This document shows positions 46,319 to 54,215 of a stretch of 64,000 nucleotides of DNA, in pieces. Under the pieces are notes generated by a model. That model was not told the origin of the DNA. It ran no database searches and was given only the letters and a program-made list of their open reading frames with translations. The translations under genes were made by a program, and so were the position numbers. The DNA comes from Rheinheimera pacifica. Its GTDB lineage: Bacteria; Pseudomonadota; Gammaproteobacteria; Enterobacterales; Alteromonadaceae. Each line of letters opens with the position of its first letter. Position 1 is the stretch's first letter. Where the stretch lies: positions 62,001 to 126,000 of the forward strand of contig NZ_JANUEM010000009.1 of assembly GCF_024809855.1 (NCBI RefSeq), in the 5' to 3' direction.

Positions 46319-47779
46319 GTGTCAGCATTATCAAGTTTATATCCGCAGCCGTTATGGCAATGGTTCGCCCAAATTTGTGCTATTCCGCACCCGTCTAAGC
46401 ACGAGCAAGCCTTAAGCCAGCATATCCAGGTTTGGGCACGTAATAAAGGCTTAAGCGTACTGGAAGACAAAGTGGGTAACCTGATCATTAAAAAGCCAGC
46501 AACAACGGGCTTTGAAAACCGCAAAACCGTGGTGATCCAGGCGCACCTGGACATGGTGCCGCAGAAAAACGCCGACAAAGTGCATGATTTCACCAAAGAT
46601 CCTATTGAAGCTTATGTTGATGGAGATTGGGTAAAAGCCAATGGCACGACCTTAGGCGCCGACAACGGCATTGGTATGGCTTCGGCACTGGCCATTTTAG
46701 GCAGCAGCGACATTAAACACGGCCCGCTGGAAGTGCTGCTGACAATAGACGAAGAAGCCGGTATGACCGGTGCTTTTGGCGTAGAGCCGGGTATGCTGGA
46801 AGCTGAAATTCTGATCAATACCGACTCAGAGCAGGAAGGTGAAATTTACATGGGCTGCGCCGGTGGTGTAGACGCTGAATTTACCGTACCGGCACAGTGG
46901 CAGGCACCTGCTGATGGCGTAACAGCGTTTACCTTAAGCTTAACCGGCTTAAAAGGCGGCCATTCCGGTGTAAATATTCACCTTGGCCGTGGTAATGCCA
47001 ATAAACTGTTAGCGCGCTTTCTGGCCGACCAGGCCGTAGCACTGCAACTGACCGTAGCGGTGTTTAATGGCGGTTCTTTACGTAATGCCATTCCACGCGA
47101 AGCCAGTGTTACTGTAACAGTACCTGCAGCTAAACTTAGCCAGTTACAGCAACAGGTTACTGAATTTGAAGCACTGTTAAAGCTGGAGCTGGCTGCCGTA
47201 GAGCCGGCATTAAAACTAAGCCTGACCGAAGTAGCCACACCGGCGCAGGTATTAACACCAGCAGCGCAGGCGCGGTTAATTAACCTGTTAAATGTGTGCC
47301 CTAACGGCGTAATGCGCATGAGCGATGAGGTAGCCGGTGTTACCGAAACCTCGCTGAATATGGGCGTGATCACCACTAAAGATAACAGCGTGCAGGTATT
47401 GTGTTTAATCCGCTCGTTAATTGATTCCGGCCGTGAACAGGTGCAAAGCATGCTTGGCTCACTGGCTCAACTGGCTGGTGCAGAAGTGACATTCAGTGGG
47501 GCTTACCCTGGCTGGAAACCTAACCCAGATTCGCCGGTAATGGCGATAGTAAACCAAACTTATAAAGACATTTACCATAAAGATCCGGTAATTATGGTTA
47601 TTCACGCCGGTTTAGAATGCGGGCTGTTTAAAAAGCCTTACCCGGAGATGGATATGGTGTCGATAGGCCCCACCATCCGCTTCCCGCACGGCCCGGATGA
47701 AATGGTTAATATCACCACCGTAGGCCAATACTGGGAGTTGTTATTGGCTGTATTGGAGCGTATTCCACAGCGTAACTAA
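46319..47779 (+). CDS. pepD: Aminoacyl-histidine dipeptidase PepD
   Basis: A 486-residue M20-family (C-type) cytosolic dipeptidase cleaving Xaa-His dipeptides such as carnosine. Metal ligands and catalytic residues lie in IQAHLDMVPQK, GADNGIGMA, TIDEEAGMTGAFG and NTDSEQEGEIYMGCAGG. The lid domain follows (GGHSGVNIHLGRGNA), with VIHAGLECGLF near the C-terminus. Translation starts at GTG with AGGAG seven bases before it. Confidence 0.96.
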   Translation: MSALSSLYPQPLWQWFAQICAIPHPSKHEQALSQHIQVWARNKGLSVLEDKVGNLIIKKPATTGFENRKTVVIQAHLDMVPQKNADKVHDFTKDPIEAYVDGDWVKANGTTLGADNGIGMASALAILGSSDIKHGPLEVLLTIDEEAGMTGAFGVEPGMLEAEILINTDSEQEGEIYMGCAGGVDAEFTVPAQWQAPADGVTAFTLSLTGLKGGHSGVNIHLGRGNANKLLARFLADQAVALQLTVAVFNGGSLRNAIPREASVTVTVPAAKLSQLQQQVTEFEALLKLELAAVEPALKLSLTEVATPAQVLTPAAQARLINLLNVCPNGVMRMSDEVAGVTETSLNMGVITTKDNSVQVLCLIRSLIDSGREQVQSMLGSLAQLAGAEVTFSGAYPGWKPNPDSPVMAIVNQTYKDIYHKDPVIMVIHAGLECGLFKKPYPEMDMVSIGPTIRFPHGPDEMVNITTVGQYWELLLAVLERIPQRN

Positions 47780-47788
47780 AAGCTGGCA

Positions 47789-47819
47789 GGTGAAGGCATC
47801 GGAACAAGATGCTTTCACC
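47789..47819 (+). terminator. 12 bp stem-loop after pepD
   Basis: GGTGAAGGCATC and GATGCTTTCACC pair over 12 bp (one G-U) around a 7-base loop, 10 bp after the pepD stop. No T run follows, so it may stabilise the transcript end or terminate weakly. Confidence 0.45.
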
Positions 47820-47963
47820 ACAACGCCTTTTGTGCTCGCCACAGCAACTAGTGTGGGCATCCTGCCCAAGCCCTTTCAGGCCAGCTTCGCTGTTCAAATT
47901 TGCTCCAGACGAATTTGTCGCTGCCACTGCCGTGGCAACTCATACAATCTGCGGCTGTGCGCA
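47820..47963. repeat. Structured, possibly dispersed repeat
   Basis: A 140 bp non-coding stretch rich in small stems: GGGCA-TCC-TGCCC near 47856, CAAATT...AATTTG around 47895-47916, and TGCCAC-TGCC-GTGGCA at 47922-47937. No protein family is seen in any frame. The density of hairpins suggests an intergenic repeat element. Only a genome-wide copy count can decide. Confidence 0.35.
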
Positions 47964-48062
47964 AAAGGGTTATGATCGCGCCGTATTGATGACACCAACC
48001 GGCTGGTACATGCGGTGGACGATAATGCGCTAACTATTATTTCCTGCCGTTATCATTACTGA
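47964..48062 (+). pseudogene. Remnant of a YoeB/Txe-family mRNA interferase
   Basis: The frame ending at TGA 48060-48062 reads SRRIDDTNRLVHAVDD and then NALTIISCRYHY, the characteristic C-terminal third of YoeB toxins, whose last residues CRYHY are nearly invariant. Just upstream the codons read K-G-L-stop, with TGA (47973-47975) where YoeB has Trp before S-R-R-I. The N-terminal two thirds and the YefM antitoxin are missing. It is therefore dead DNA, evidence of a lost toxin-antitoxin module. Confidence 0.75.
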
Positions 48063-48270
48063 TTAGCTGGTATTTGTGCAGTGTTACGCTGGCGTATTAG
48101 TTTTAATAGCTGCGGCAGCATCAGGCCCAGCAACACAACGGCCATACCGGTAACCTGAATAGATGTAACCTTTTGCCCCATCATCAGCGCTGTTAAAGCT
48201 GTGCACACCGGAATTAAGTTGAAAAATAATGCTGCAGGTGCCGAGCCCAGCCGCTGCACCGCATTACATG
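48056..48270 (-). pseudogene. C-terminal remnant of a DMT/EamA transporter
   Basis: About 70 codons ending at TAA (48058-48056) match the last two transmembrane helices of an EamA-type permease: LGSAPAALFFNLIPVCTALTALMMG and VTGMAVVLLGLMLPQLL. The upstream eight helices are absent; on the minus strand the sequence instead runs into the antisense of the LysR remnant near 48270. Its stop codon overlaps the end of the YoeB remnant. Not functional. Confidence 0.75.
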
Positions 48271-48908
48271 CTGAAAAGCATGAACCTGCTGGTGCGCTTA
48301 GAGTCGCGGTGCCGGTTAATACCATGTACCGCTGGCTGGCAACCGCGCTGAATCAGTTTCAGTTACGCTACCCGAAAATTGATTTAGATATTCGTATGTC
48401 AAACTGGCTGATTGACGTTGGCGAACAGGCTATCGATTTAGCTATTCGCGTAGGTGAGCCTGCATTACAAGGCTGGATAGCCAGGCCGCTGACCAATGTG
48501 CAATCGTTATTGTGTGCTGCCAGTCAGGCAACGCAGTGGCATCACATTCAGCACCCGTCTGAGCTGATAAGCTATCCGTTGGTTGTCAGCAACCCGATTA
48601 ATGTCTGGCGCTTTGAGCATCAGCAGCGCCGCGAACACGTTGACTTTCGCCCGCAAGGTAATGTCCGGCTGTTTGTTGATGATATGAATATTGCCATGCA
48701 GGCAGTTGAAGCTGGCGTAGGTATTGGTTATTTACCGCGCCGGGTGGTGCAGGAGCATATGCAGCAGGGCAGGCTGGTCGCGCTGGCCACAGACTGGCTG
48801 GGGCCGCTGCGTAAAACTTATCTGTTATACCGCGATCGCGATAACCAACCGCTGCGGCTGCGTTTGCTTATTGAGCATTTACTGCAGGTAGCCCCGGCAG
48901 AATATTAG
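48267..48908 (+). pseudogene. LysR regulator lacking its DNA-binding domain
   Basis: About 213 codons encode the effector-binding half of a LysR-type regulator: GALRVAVPVNTMYRWLATALNQF, YPKIDLDIRMSNWLIDVGEQAIDLAIRVGEP, then MQAVEAGVGIGYLPRRVV. The helix-turn-helix domain expected upstream is absent. The frame simply runs into the DMT remnant on the other strand. LysR-DMT divergent pairs are common, so one deletion probably removed both 5' ends and the shared promoter. A short open frame remains from 48201, but without a plausible start. Confidence 0.8.
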
Positions 48909-49699
48909 TCTGGTTGGCTGAATAGCTGATTCAAGCCGGCATAAGTTAACGCTTGCTCTTCCGGGTGTTCAATTTGCAAAAAGCTACGGCAGGCTTGTTG
49001 ATAGTAGCTGTAGCATTGTAAAAACAAAGTCGGCCCGCTGCTTATACGTTTTACTCCTGCTTCATTTAATGTTTTATGCGTTGCGTCTGCTGGCCAGCCC
49101 ATCAGATTAATAGGTAATGTCAGTTGCCGGTGTAGCTGTGTTACTTCGGCTAAATCAGCTAACCCCGGTATAAAAGCGCCATCGGCTCCGGCCTGCTGAT
49201 ATCGCTTGAACCGGGATATGCACTCATCGATTGCGGCATCAGGGCTGCATAGTTGGCTCAGATAAACATCGGTTCTGGCGTTGATAAACAGCGGTATTCC
49301 GGCCAGAAACTGACGACAGGCCATAATTTTTTCAGCTAATTGCTCTGGTTCATCACGGCCATCTTCCAAGTTAATGCCGGCGATGCCGGCTTCTGCCAAT
49401 TGTTTCACCAGCTGTGCTACCTGCCGCGGATCATCACTGTAGCCTTGTTCAATATCGATACTCAGCGGCACTTTACTCACCCGTAGCAAGCGGTGTACTG
49501 CTGCTATCAGTTCAGTAGCCGGTAAAGCGGCACCGTCGGCATACCCCAGCGACCATGCCAGCGCTGCGCTGGAGGTAGCCACAGCCACTGCACCTTGTTG
49601 CTGCGCCAGCATCAGGCTGGTAGCGTCCCAGACATTGACCAGAATAAAGGGTTGTGATTGTTGATGTAATTGCATAAAACGTTGCACTGCTGCCGACAT
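48905..49699 (-). CDS. Isocitrate lyase/PEP mutase family protein
   Basis: A 264-residue TIM-barrel enzyme of the PEP mutase/isocitrate lyase superfamily. The start is FILVNVWDATSLMLAQQQGAVAVATSSAALAWSLGYADG. Metal-binding acidic residues are in LSIDIEQGY and GINLEDGRDE. Members cleave or rearrange C-C or P-C bonds of small oxo acids, and some are oxaloacetate decarboxylases or 2-methylisocitrate lyases; the strict catalytic signature KKCGH of isocitrate lyases is not present. Its end overlaps the end of the LysR remnant by 4 bp. Confidence 0.87.
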   Translation of the reverse strand: MSAAVQRFMQLHQQSQPFILVNVWDATSLMLAQQQGAVAVATSSAALAWSLGYADGAALPATELIAAVHRLLRVSKVPLSIDIEQGYSDDPRQVAQLVKQLAEAGIAGINLEDGRDEPEQLAEKIMACRQFLAGIPLFINARTDVYLSQLCSPDAAIDECISRFKRYQQAGADGAFIPGLADLAEVTQLHRQLTLPINLMGWPADATHKTLNEAGVKRISSGPTLFLQCYSYYQQACRSFLQIEHPEEQALTYAGLNQLFSQPD

Positions 49700-49983
49700 A
49701 ATGATTCTCCTGTTTGATGTGTCGGCAGTATGCTAAATAAGAAACCTGGTGATGTCTGGCCATATCCGGTACTGACCAGTAAATAGTATTTAAGTTATTG
49801 CGATGGGTACTTCGCCACATATTGTCGTCGTACAACTCGAAATTCATTTAGACAATACATTGCCGATATCACATTCATAAGTGGCTGATAAATAAAATGT
49901 ATTTATCAATATTTTGTTGTTAAGTTAGCAGCACTATTTTGACCCGGCGTAAAATGGCCTCTCATAATTAAGGATAATCAAAT

Positions 49984-50394
49984 TTGAAACTCAGATATTT
50001 GTTTATTGCTCTAGTTAGCGTTAGTGCATTCTCGCAGACTTTTGTAGAGAAAGAAGAAGGGGTTGCCATAGGTAACGGCGGCATTCCGTGGGAATTGTTT
50101 GTTGACCGCGGCAAATTGCTGGGCTGTATTTACGATAGCCGTTTTTACTCGCTGGGATCTATTCTGGTGTTGGAATCTCTGCCAAGAAAATGTGAACTGG
50201 CGTCAGACCGTACCGGCATGTGGGCACAATTATCTGAAGCCGAGATGTTGTTGTTTAAGGAAAATATTGAGACTCAACAAAAACTGGAAAGAGAGTCTAC
50301 TTACATTGGTAAAGATCCAATAAACGAAGAAGAAGCCCGGGTAATAAAGTATCTACGCCGGGCTAAAGCATTTGCTGATAAACAGCAGAATTAA
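49984..50394 (+). CDS. Small secreted protein, DUF1496-like
   Basis: A 136-residue protein with a signal peptide (MKLRYLFIALVSVSAFSQ). The segment LLGCIYDSRFYSLGSILVLESLPRKCELASDRTGMWAQL has the Cys-Tyr-x(4)-Tyr-Ser-x-Gly-x(10)-Cys pattern of DUF1496 proteins, with the two Cys likely disulfide-bonded in the periplasm. An extra charged helical tail of about 50 residues follows. It starts at TTG with AAGGA nine bases upstream. The preceding 284 bp contains no gene. Confidence 0.7.
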   Translation: MKLRYLFIALVSVSAFSQTFVEKEEGVAIGNGGIPWELFVDRGKLLGCIYDSRFYSLGSILVLESLPRKCELASDRTGMWAQLSEAEMLLFKENIETQQKLERESTYIGKDPINEEEARVIKYLRRAKAFADKQQN

Positions 50395-50407
50395 CGTTAC
50401 TTTAATT

Positions 50408-51337
50408 TTAGGCTTGAGACGATTGCTGCAAATATTCCAGAGCACCTACCACTGCCGCTACTTGCGCCTGAATACATTGCTCCGGCGTGGCGCTTGGGCT
50501 GTCGGGGTATACTTCTGTAGTGCTTACCAACGGGGCATCGGTTACGCTGCCGCATAAACCCAAGCTGGCTTTGGCGTAGTTAATTACACCAAACTGCGCA
50601 ATTTTCTCGCCAATTAACTCGCCGTTTTCATCTGCTTCGGCAATATGGGTTACTTTCGCTACGCTGTCGATAATAGCTTTTTGCAGCGCCGGGCAAGGGT
50701 GTTCGGCATCATCTACCGTGTAATAGCCATCCGGAATATTCCAGTTTTTATTTACTGTGCCATCGCGGGCGGCTTTGGCCGGGCGGAACTCGCTGTTATC
50801 TGAATCAGTCGTTTCGTGCAGGTCAATATGCAGCGCAAAATGGGTGTCCAGGCTGGCCAGGTACTGCCGCACCTGCTGCGCTTCAGTGGCTTTGCCATCG
50901 GCGCTAAAGCTGCGGTTTGGATCTATTGCCTCTGGGTTCCAGCGGTTAATCGTTTCATAACCCCAGGGGCTGATACAAGGCAGTACCAGCACGTTTACTT
51001 TGTCGCTATAAGCTTTGGCCTGGGTCTGTAAAAACCGCAGTGCGCCATGTACACCGCTGGTTTCATAGCCATGTACACCACCGCTAACTAAAATGGTCGG
51101 TTTATTGCTTTGCCAGTTACGGCTTTTTACCGCATACAGCGGGTAAGTTTTGTCGCAAACGTGCTGATAATTCAGCTCGCCGTATTGCTCAACATCAAAC
51201 TCGTTTTGCAGTGCTGTAATTGCCGGTAATACGTCGTCGAAGAAACTACGTTTTATCTGCTGTTCGCTAAGCCATTGTACTTTTTCTGCCTCGCCCCAGG
51301 GTTGGCCCACAGTGCCGATATGGTAAATAGTGTTCAT
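50408..51337 (-). CDS. M14 family zinc carboxypeptidase/deacylase-like protein
   Basis: A 309-residue enzyme of the M14 fold, succinylglutamate desuccinylase/aspartoacylase-like. Zinc ligands are visible in GGVHGYETSGV (His-x-x-Glu) and HIDLHETTD (the distal His). RNWQSNKPTILVSGG leads into the metal site. I start at the ATG at 51337, preceded by AGGA; the open frame extends 17 codons further with no family support. No signal peptide, so cytosolic. The substrate (an N-acyl amino acid or short peptide) is not predictable. Confidence 0.87.
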   Translation of the reverse strand: MNTIYHIGTVGQPWGEAEKVQWLSEQQIKRSFFDDVLPAITALQNEFDVEQYGELNYQHVCDKTYPLYAVKSRNWQSNKPTILVSGGVHGYETSGVHGALRFLQTQAKAYSDKVNVLVLPCISPWGYETINRWNPEAIDPNRSFSADGKATEAQQVRQYLASLDTHFALHIDLHETTDSDNSEFRPAKAARDGTVNKNWNIPDGYYTVDDAEHPCPALQKAIIDSVAKVTHIAEADENGELIGEKIAQFGVINYAKASLGLCGSVTDAPLVSTTEVYPDSPSATPEQCIQAQVAAVVGALEYLQQSSQA

Positions 51338-51468
51338 GCGTATTCCTGTAATAAAGGCTGCCAGCGGCAGCGTAAAACGTGGCGTCACTATAGCATTGAA
51401 CCTGCAGTGGCAGCCATGCTGCTGCGTTTAACGTAAACCCTGAGCAGTTCAACGCAAGAACGAAATAG

Positions 51469-51515
51469 TTAGCTTGCTAAGTATATTACTGACCATATAA
51501 TACTTAGCATGCTAA
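51469..51515 (+). promoter_or_regulatory. MarR-operon promoter with two operator palindromes
   Basis: TTAGCTTGCTAA (51469-51480) and the perfect palindrome TTAGCATGCTAA (51504-51515) lie 35 bp apart and are themselves part of a larger dyad. Between them, -10 TATAAT (51496-51501) and -35 TTGCTA (51474-51479) with a 16 bp spacer form a near-consensus promoter. One operator covers the -35 and the other follows the -10, an architecture for autorepression by the MarR protein encoded 19 bp downstream. Confidence 0.75.
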
Positions 51516-51533
51516 CTAATTTATGGGCGCGTA

Positions 51534-52025
51534 ATGACTGAAATAACCAACCTGGCCGAAATGAAAGCCATGCTGAAAGTGCCGCTGGGCAACCAGATAG
51601 GCCGGGTGCATCGCTTATGGCGCAGCGCTATTACTGCATCGATGCAATCGCTTGATATGACAGAGGCACGCTGGACAGCAATGTTACATCTGAAAATGTT
51701 GGGCGAAGGCGCTACCCAGCAGGCATTGGCGCAGGAGCTGGGTATAGAAATGCCGTCGCTAAGCCGCACGCTTAGCCAACTGGTAGAACAGGGTATGCTG
51801 CAGCGCCGATCACACCCTAGCGATAAAAGAGCGCAGTGCTTGTATTTCACTGCAACCGGCCAGCAAATGCTGTCGCAGCTAATTGACCGCACTATGCAAA
51901 TCCGCGAGGCGCTGTATCAGGATTTAACTCCGGCTGCGGTACAGCAGTTGATGCAGTCGTTAGACATTATGGAGCGTAACGCCCGTACTTTGTTGCTCGC
52001 TAACGCTACAGAGAATAAAGCATGA
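51534..52025 (+). CDS. MarR family transcriptional regulator
   Basis: A 163-residue winged-helix repressor. The DNA-binding part reads ATQQALAQELGIEMPSLSRTLSQLVEQGMLQRRSHPSDKRAQCLYFT, with the D-x-R wing motif (SDKR). It heads an operon with an HlyD adaptor and a DUF2955 membrane protein, overlapping the next gene by 4 bp. It likely represses this efflux operon and is released by a small aromatic or toxic ligand. Paired operator sites lie at the promoter. Confidence 0.93.
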   Translation: MTEITNLAEMKAMLKVPLGNQIGRVHRLWRSAITASMQSLDMTEARWTAMLHLKMLGEGATQQALAQELGIEMPSLSRTLSQLVEQGMLQRRSHPSDKRAQCLYFTATGQQMLSQLIDRTMQIREALYQDLTPAAVQQLMQSLDIMERNARTLLLANATENKA

Positions 52026-53086
52026 CACCGGATCAAATTTTTAAACGCTGGGTACAGGGGGCTTTAGCGGTATTTGTTATAGCCTTTGTTTATTTTATTT
52101 GTGCCGATATCTGGATGCCGTTAAGCACCCAGGCGCGGGTAATGCACCCTGTGGTAGCTATAGCACCCGACGTTAGCGGCCAGGTAACGCAAGTGCTGGT
52201 GCACAACAACCAGCCGGTAAAAGCCGGTGATACGTTGTTTACGCTGGACCAGCGCGCTTACTTATTGGCGGTAGACAAAGCCGAACTGGCGCTTGAAGCC
52301 GCAAAGCAGGAAAACGCCCAACTGGAGGCCGCTATTGCCGCTGCCCGCGCCGGTGTAGCGGCGTATCAGGCCAGTGCCGATGAGCTGGCGCTGGAAGTAA
52401 AGCGGCTGGGGCAGCTTATTGGCAGCAAAAGCGTATCGCAGCAGTTAGTTGATCAAACCCGGGCCAATTACACCGGCGCACTGGCACAGGTAGAGGCTGC
52501 TAAAGCGCAGGTATATGAGCTGGTGGTGCGCCGTGGGGCTGCCGGTGAGGATAATCTGTTGCTGCGCCAGGCCAGCAATAACTTGGCTAATGCCAGGCTA
52601 AACCTGCAGTACACCGCAGTGCAGGCTAAAGTAGATGGCGTTATCAGCAACCTGCAACTGATGCCCGGTAACTATGCCACTGCCGGTAAAACCCTGGCAG
52701 CACTGGTGGCAGCGAAAGCCGATATTATTGCTGATTTCCGGGAAAAATCGCTGATGAAAGTTAGCGTGGGTACAGCAGCCAGCGTTATGTTTGACAGCCT
52801 GCCGGGCCAGGTGTTTGCAGCCACAGTAATGTCGGTTGATGCCGGGGTAAAAGACGGCCAGTTGCCCGCTGATGGTAGCCTGGCTAACCCGGAAAGCTCT
52901 GATCGCTGGGTGCGCGATGCGCAGTACCTGCGTTTGCATCTGGCATTAAAGGATAATGATCAGGCGCTGGCAGCTTTACCCAGCGGCGCGCGTGCCACGG
53001 TGCAGTTGTATCCGGTAAGCGGCCTGGCCCGCTGGTTGGGGCAGGTGCAGGCGCGGTTTGTCAGCCTGCTGCATTATATCTATTAA
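52022..53086 (+). CDS. HlyD/EmrA-type periplasmic adaptor
   Basis: A 354-residue membrane fusion protein. One N-terminal transmembrane helix (ALAVFVIAFVYFICADIW) is followed by the biotinyl-lipoyl half-motifs VVAIAPDVSGQVTQVLVHNNQPVKAGDTLFTLD, an alpha-hairpin of about 100 residues, and the second lipoyl half and beta-barrel (AKVDGVISNLQLMPGNYA). It would link the inner-membrane partner encoded next to an outer-membrane channel, which is not in this operon. Confidence 0.93.
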   Translation: MTPDQIFKRWVQGALAVFVIAFVYFICADIWMPLSTQARVMHPVVAIAPDVSGQVTQVLVHNNQPVKAGDTLFTLDQRAYLLAVDKAELALEAAKQENAQLEAAIAAARAGVAAYQASADELALEVKRLGQLIGSKSVSQQLVDQTRANYTGALAQVEAAKAQVYELVVRRGAAGEDNLLLRQASNNLANARLNLQYTAVQAKVDGVISNLQLMPGNYATAGKTLAALVAAKADIIADFREKSLMKVSVGTAASVMFDSLPGQVFAATVMSVDAGVKDGQLPADGSLANPESSDRWVRDAQYLRLHLALKDNDQALAALPSGARATVQLYPVSGLARWLGQVQARFVSLLHYIY

Positions 53087-53096
53087 GGTAGCGGCT

Positions 53097-54149
53097 ATGT
53101 CTTCGCCCCTGAGCATTACGCCACAAAAATTGCAGCTAAGCAGTAACGATCTGCGCCAGTGTTTGCGTATTGCGTTTGCCGGTACTTTGGGTTTTGTGTT
53201 GTGCAAGCTAATGGGCTGGAGTTACGGTACTTTTTTTGTCGTTAACCCCATGTTATTGCTGGGGTTGGTGCCGGTGCTTAATGCCCATATACTGCGCCAG
53301 TTTATTGCCAGTACGCTGTTTGTCAGTATCAGCATTTTGATATTGCAAGGCCTGTTTGGTGATAAGCCACTGGCAATGACACTTTTGGTTATTTTGCAGT
53401 TTGGCTTTTTATTTCGCTGCATGGCACATGGCGTTAATTTTCTGTTTGGCGCCATGACCATTGTGGGCTTATCCATGCAACTGCACTTTGCCAGTTATCC
53501 GCCGCCGGTTACCCAGGTCAGCGATATTGTAATGTCTAATCTGGTGGCCGGTGCTGTTACGCTGTTTATTACTTTTTTAATGTATACCCTGTTTCCCGAC
53601 ACCACACCAAGGCAAGGGCGGCAACTGCCGGTTAAACCGCTAAGCAACCAGCGCCATGAGGTGATCCTGGCTACCACTGTGGCAACCTTATCGTTTTTGG
53701 TGTTTCAAAGCTTTGATCTGGTAGATTCGCTGTCAGCGCAGGTAGCATCGGTGCTGGTGTTGTTTCCGCTGAACTGGCACGGTGCCGGTAAAGCCGGCTG
53801 GAACCGGGCCATCGGTACTTTAGTGGGCTGTAACGCCGGTTTACTGATCCAACTGCTGTTGTATAACCATGCCGGTGTGCTGCTGTTTGTCGCGCTGGCG
53901 ATGTGGCTTAGCATTATGCTGTTTGCCCGCCATCATATGTTTGAAGGCGGCCAGGCCGGTGCCGGTTTTGGTGCTATGACCACAATGGGTATTTTATTTG
54001 GCCAGTATCTTACGCCAGAAAAAGATCTGGTATACAGCGCGCTGTATCGCTTTAGCTCGGTGGCTATTTCGGTGATCTGTACCTTAATTGCCGTGTATCT
54101 TATGCACCAGCTACTAAACCGCTTTAGCGCTACGCGGCTGCAAACCTAG
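53097..54149 (+). CDS. DUF2955 membrane protein (FUSC-like transporter)
   Basis: A 350-residue inner-membrane protein with about ten hydrophobic segments arranged as two repeats (residues about 20-140 and 185-330), typical of DUF2955/FUSC-type proteins related to the AaeB aromatic acid efflux pump. The second half includes LVDSLSAQVASVLVLFPLNWHGAGKAGWNRAIGTLVG. It partners the preceding HlyD adaptor. The ATG at 53097 has AAGG eight bases upstream. Confidence 0.87.
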   Translation: MSSPLSITPQKLQLSSNDLRQCLRIAFAGTLGFVLCKLMGWSYGTFFVVNPMLLLGLVPVLNAHILRQFIASTLFVSISILILQGLFGDKPLAMTLLVILQFGFLFRCMAHGVNFLFGAMTIVGLSMQLHFASYPPPVTQVSDIVMSNLVAGAVTLFITFLMYTLFPDTTPRQGRQLPVKPLSNQRHEVILATTVATLSFLVFQSFDLVDSLSAQVASVLVLFPLNWHGAGKAGWNRAIGTLVGCNAGLLIQLLLYNHAGVLLFVALAMWLSIMLFARHHMFEGGQAGAGFGAMTTMGILFGQYLTPEKDLVYSALYRFSSVAISVICTLIAVYLMHQLLNRFSATRLQT

Positions 54150-54176
54150 CGGTTTGTGGGTTGATGCTATAAAGCA

Positions 54177-54200
54177 AAAAGACCCCGGGTGGGGCCTTTT
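54177..54200. terminator. Bidirectional intrinsic terminator
   Basis: AAAAGACCCC-GGGT-GGGGCCTTTT forms a 10 bp stem with one mismatch, flanked by A and T runs on either side. It ends the MarR-HlyD-DUF2955 operon on the plus strand and can serve the convergent hydrolase gene on the minus strand. Confidence 0.8.
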
Positions 54201-54215
54201 CTGCAAGCTGTTTAC

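Noticed and set aside
49512-49847. 111-codon minus-strand frame overlapping the start of the PEP mutase family gene
   Set aside because: It shares bases with a clearly coding frame and its unique part has no recognisable domain or start signal.
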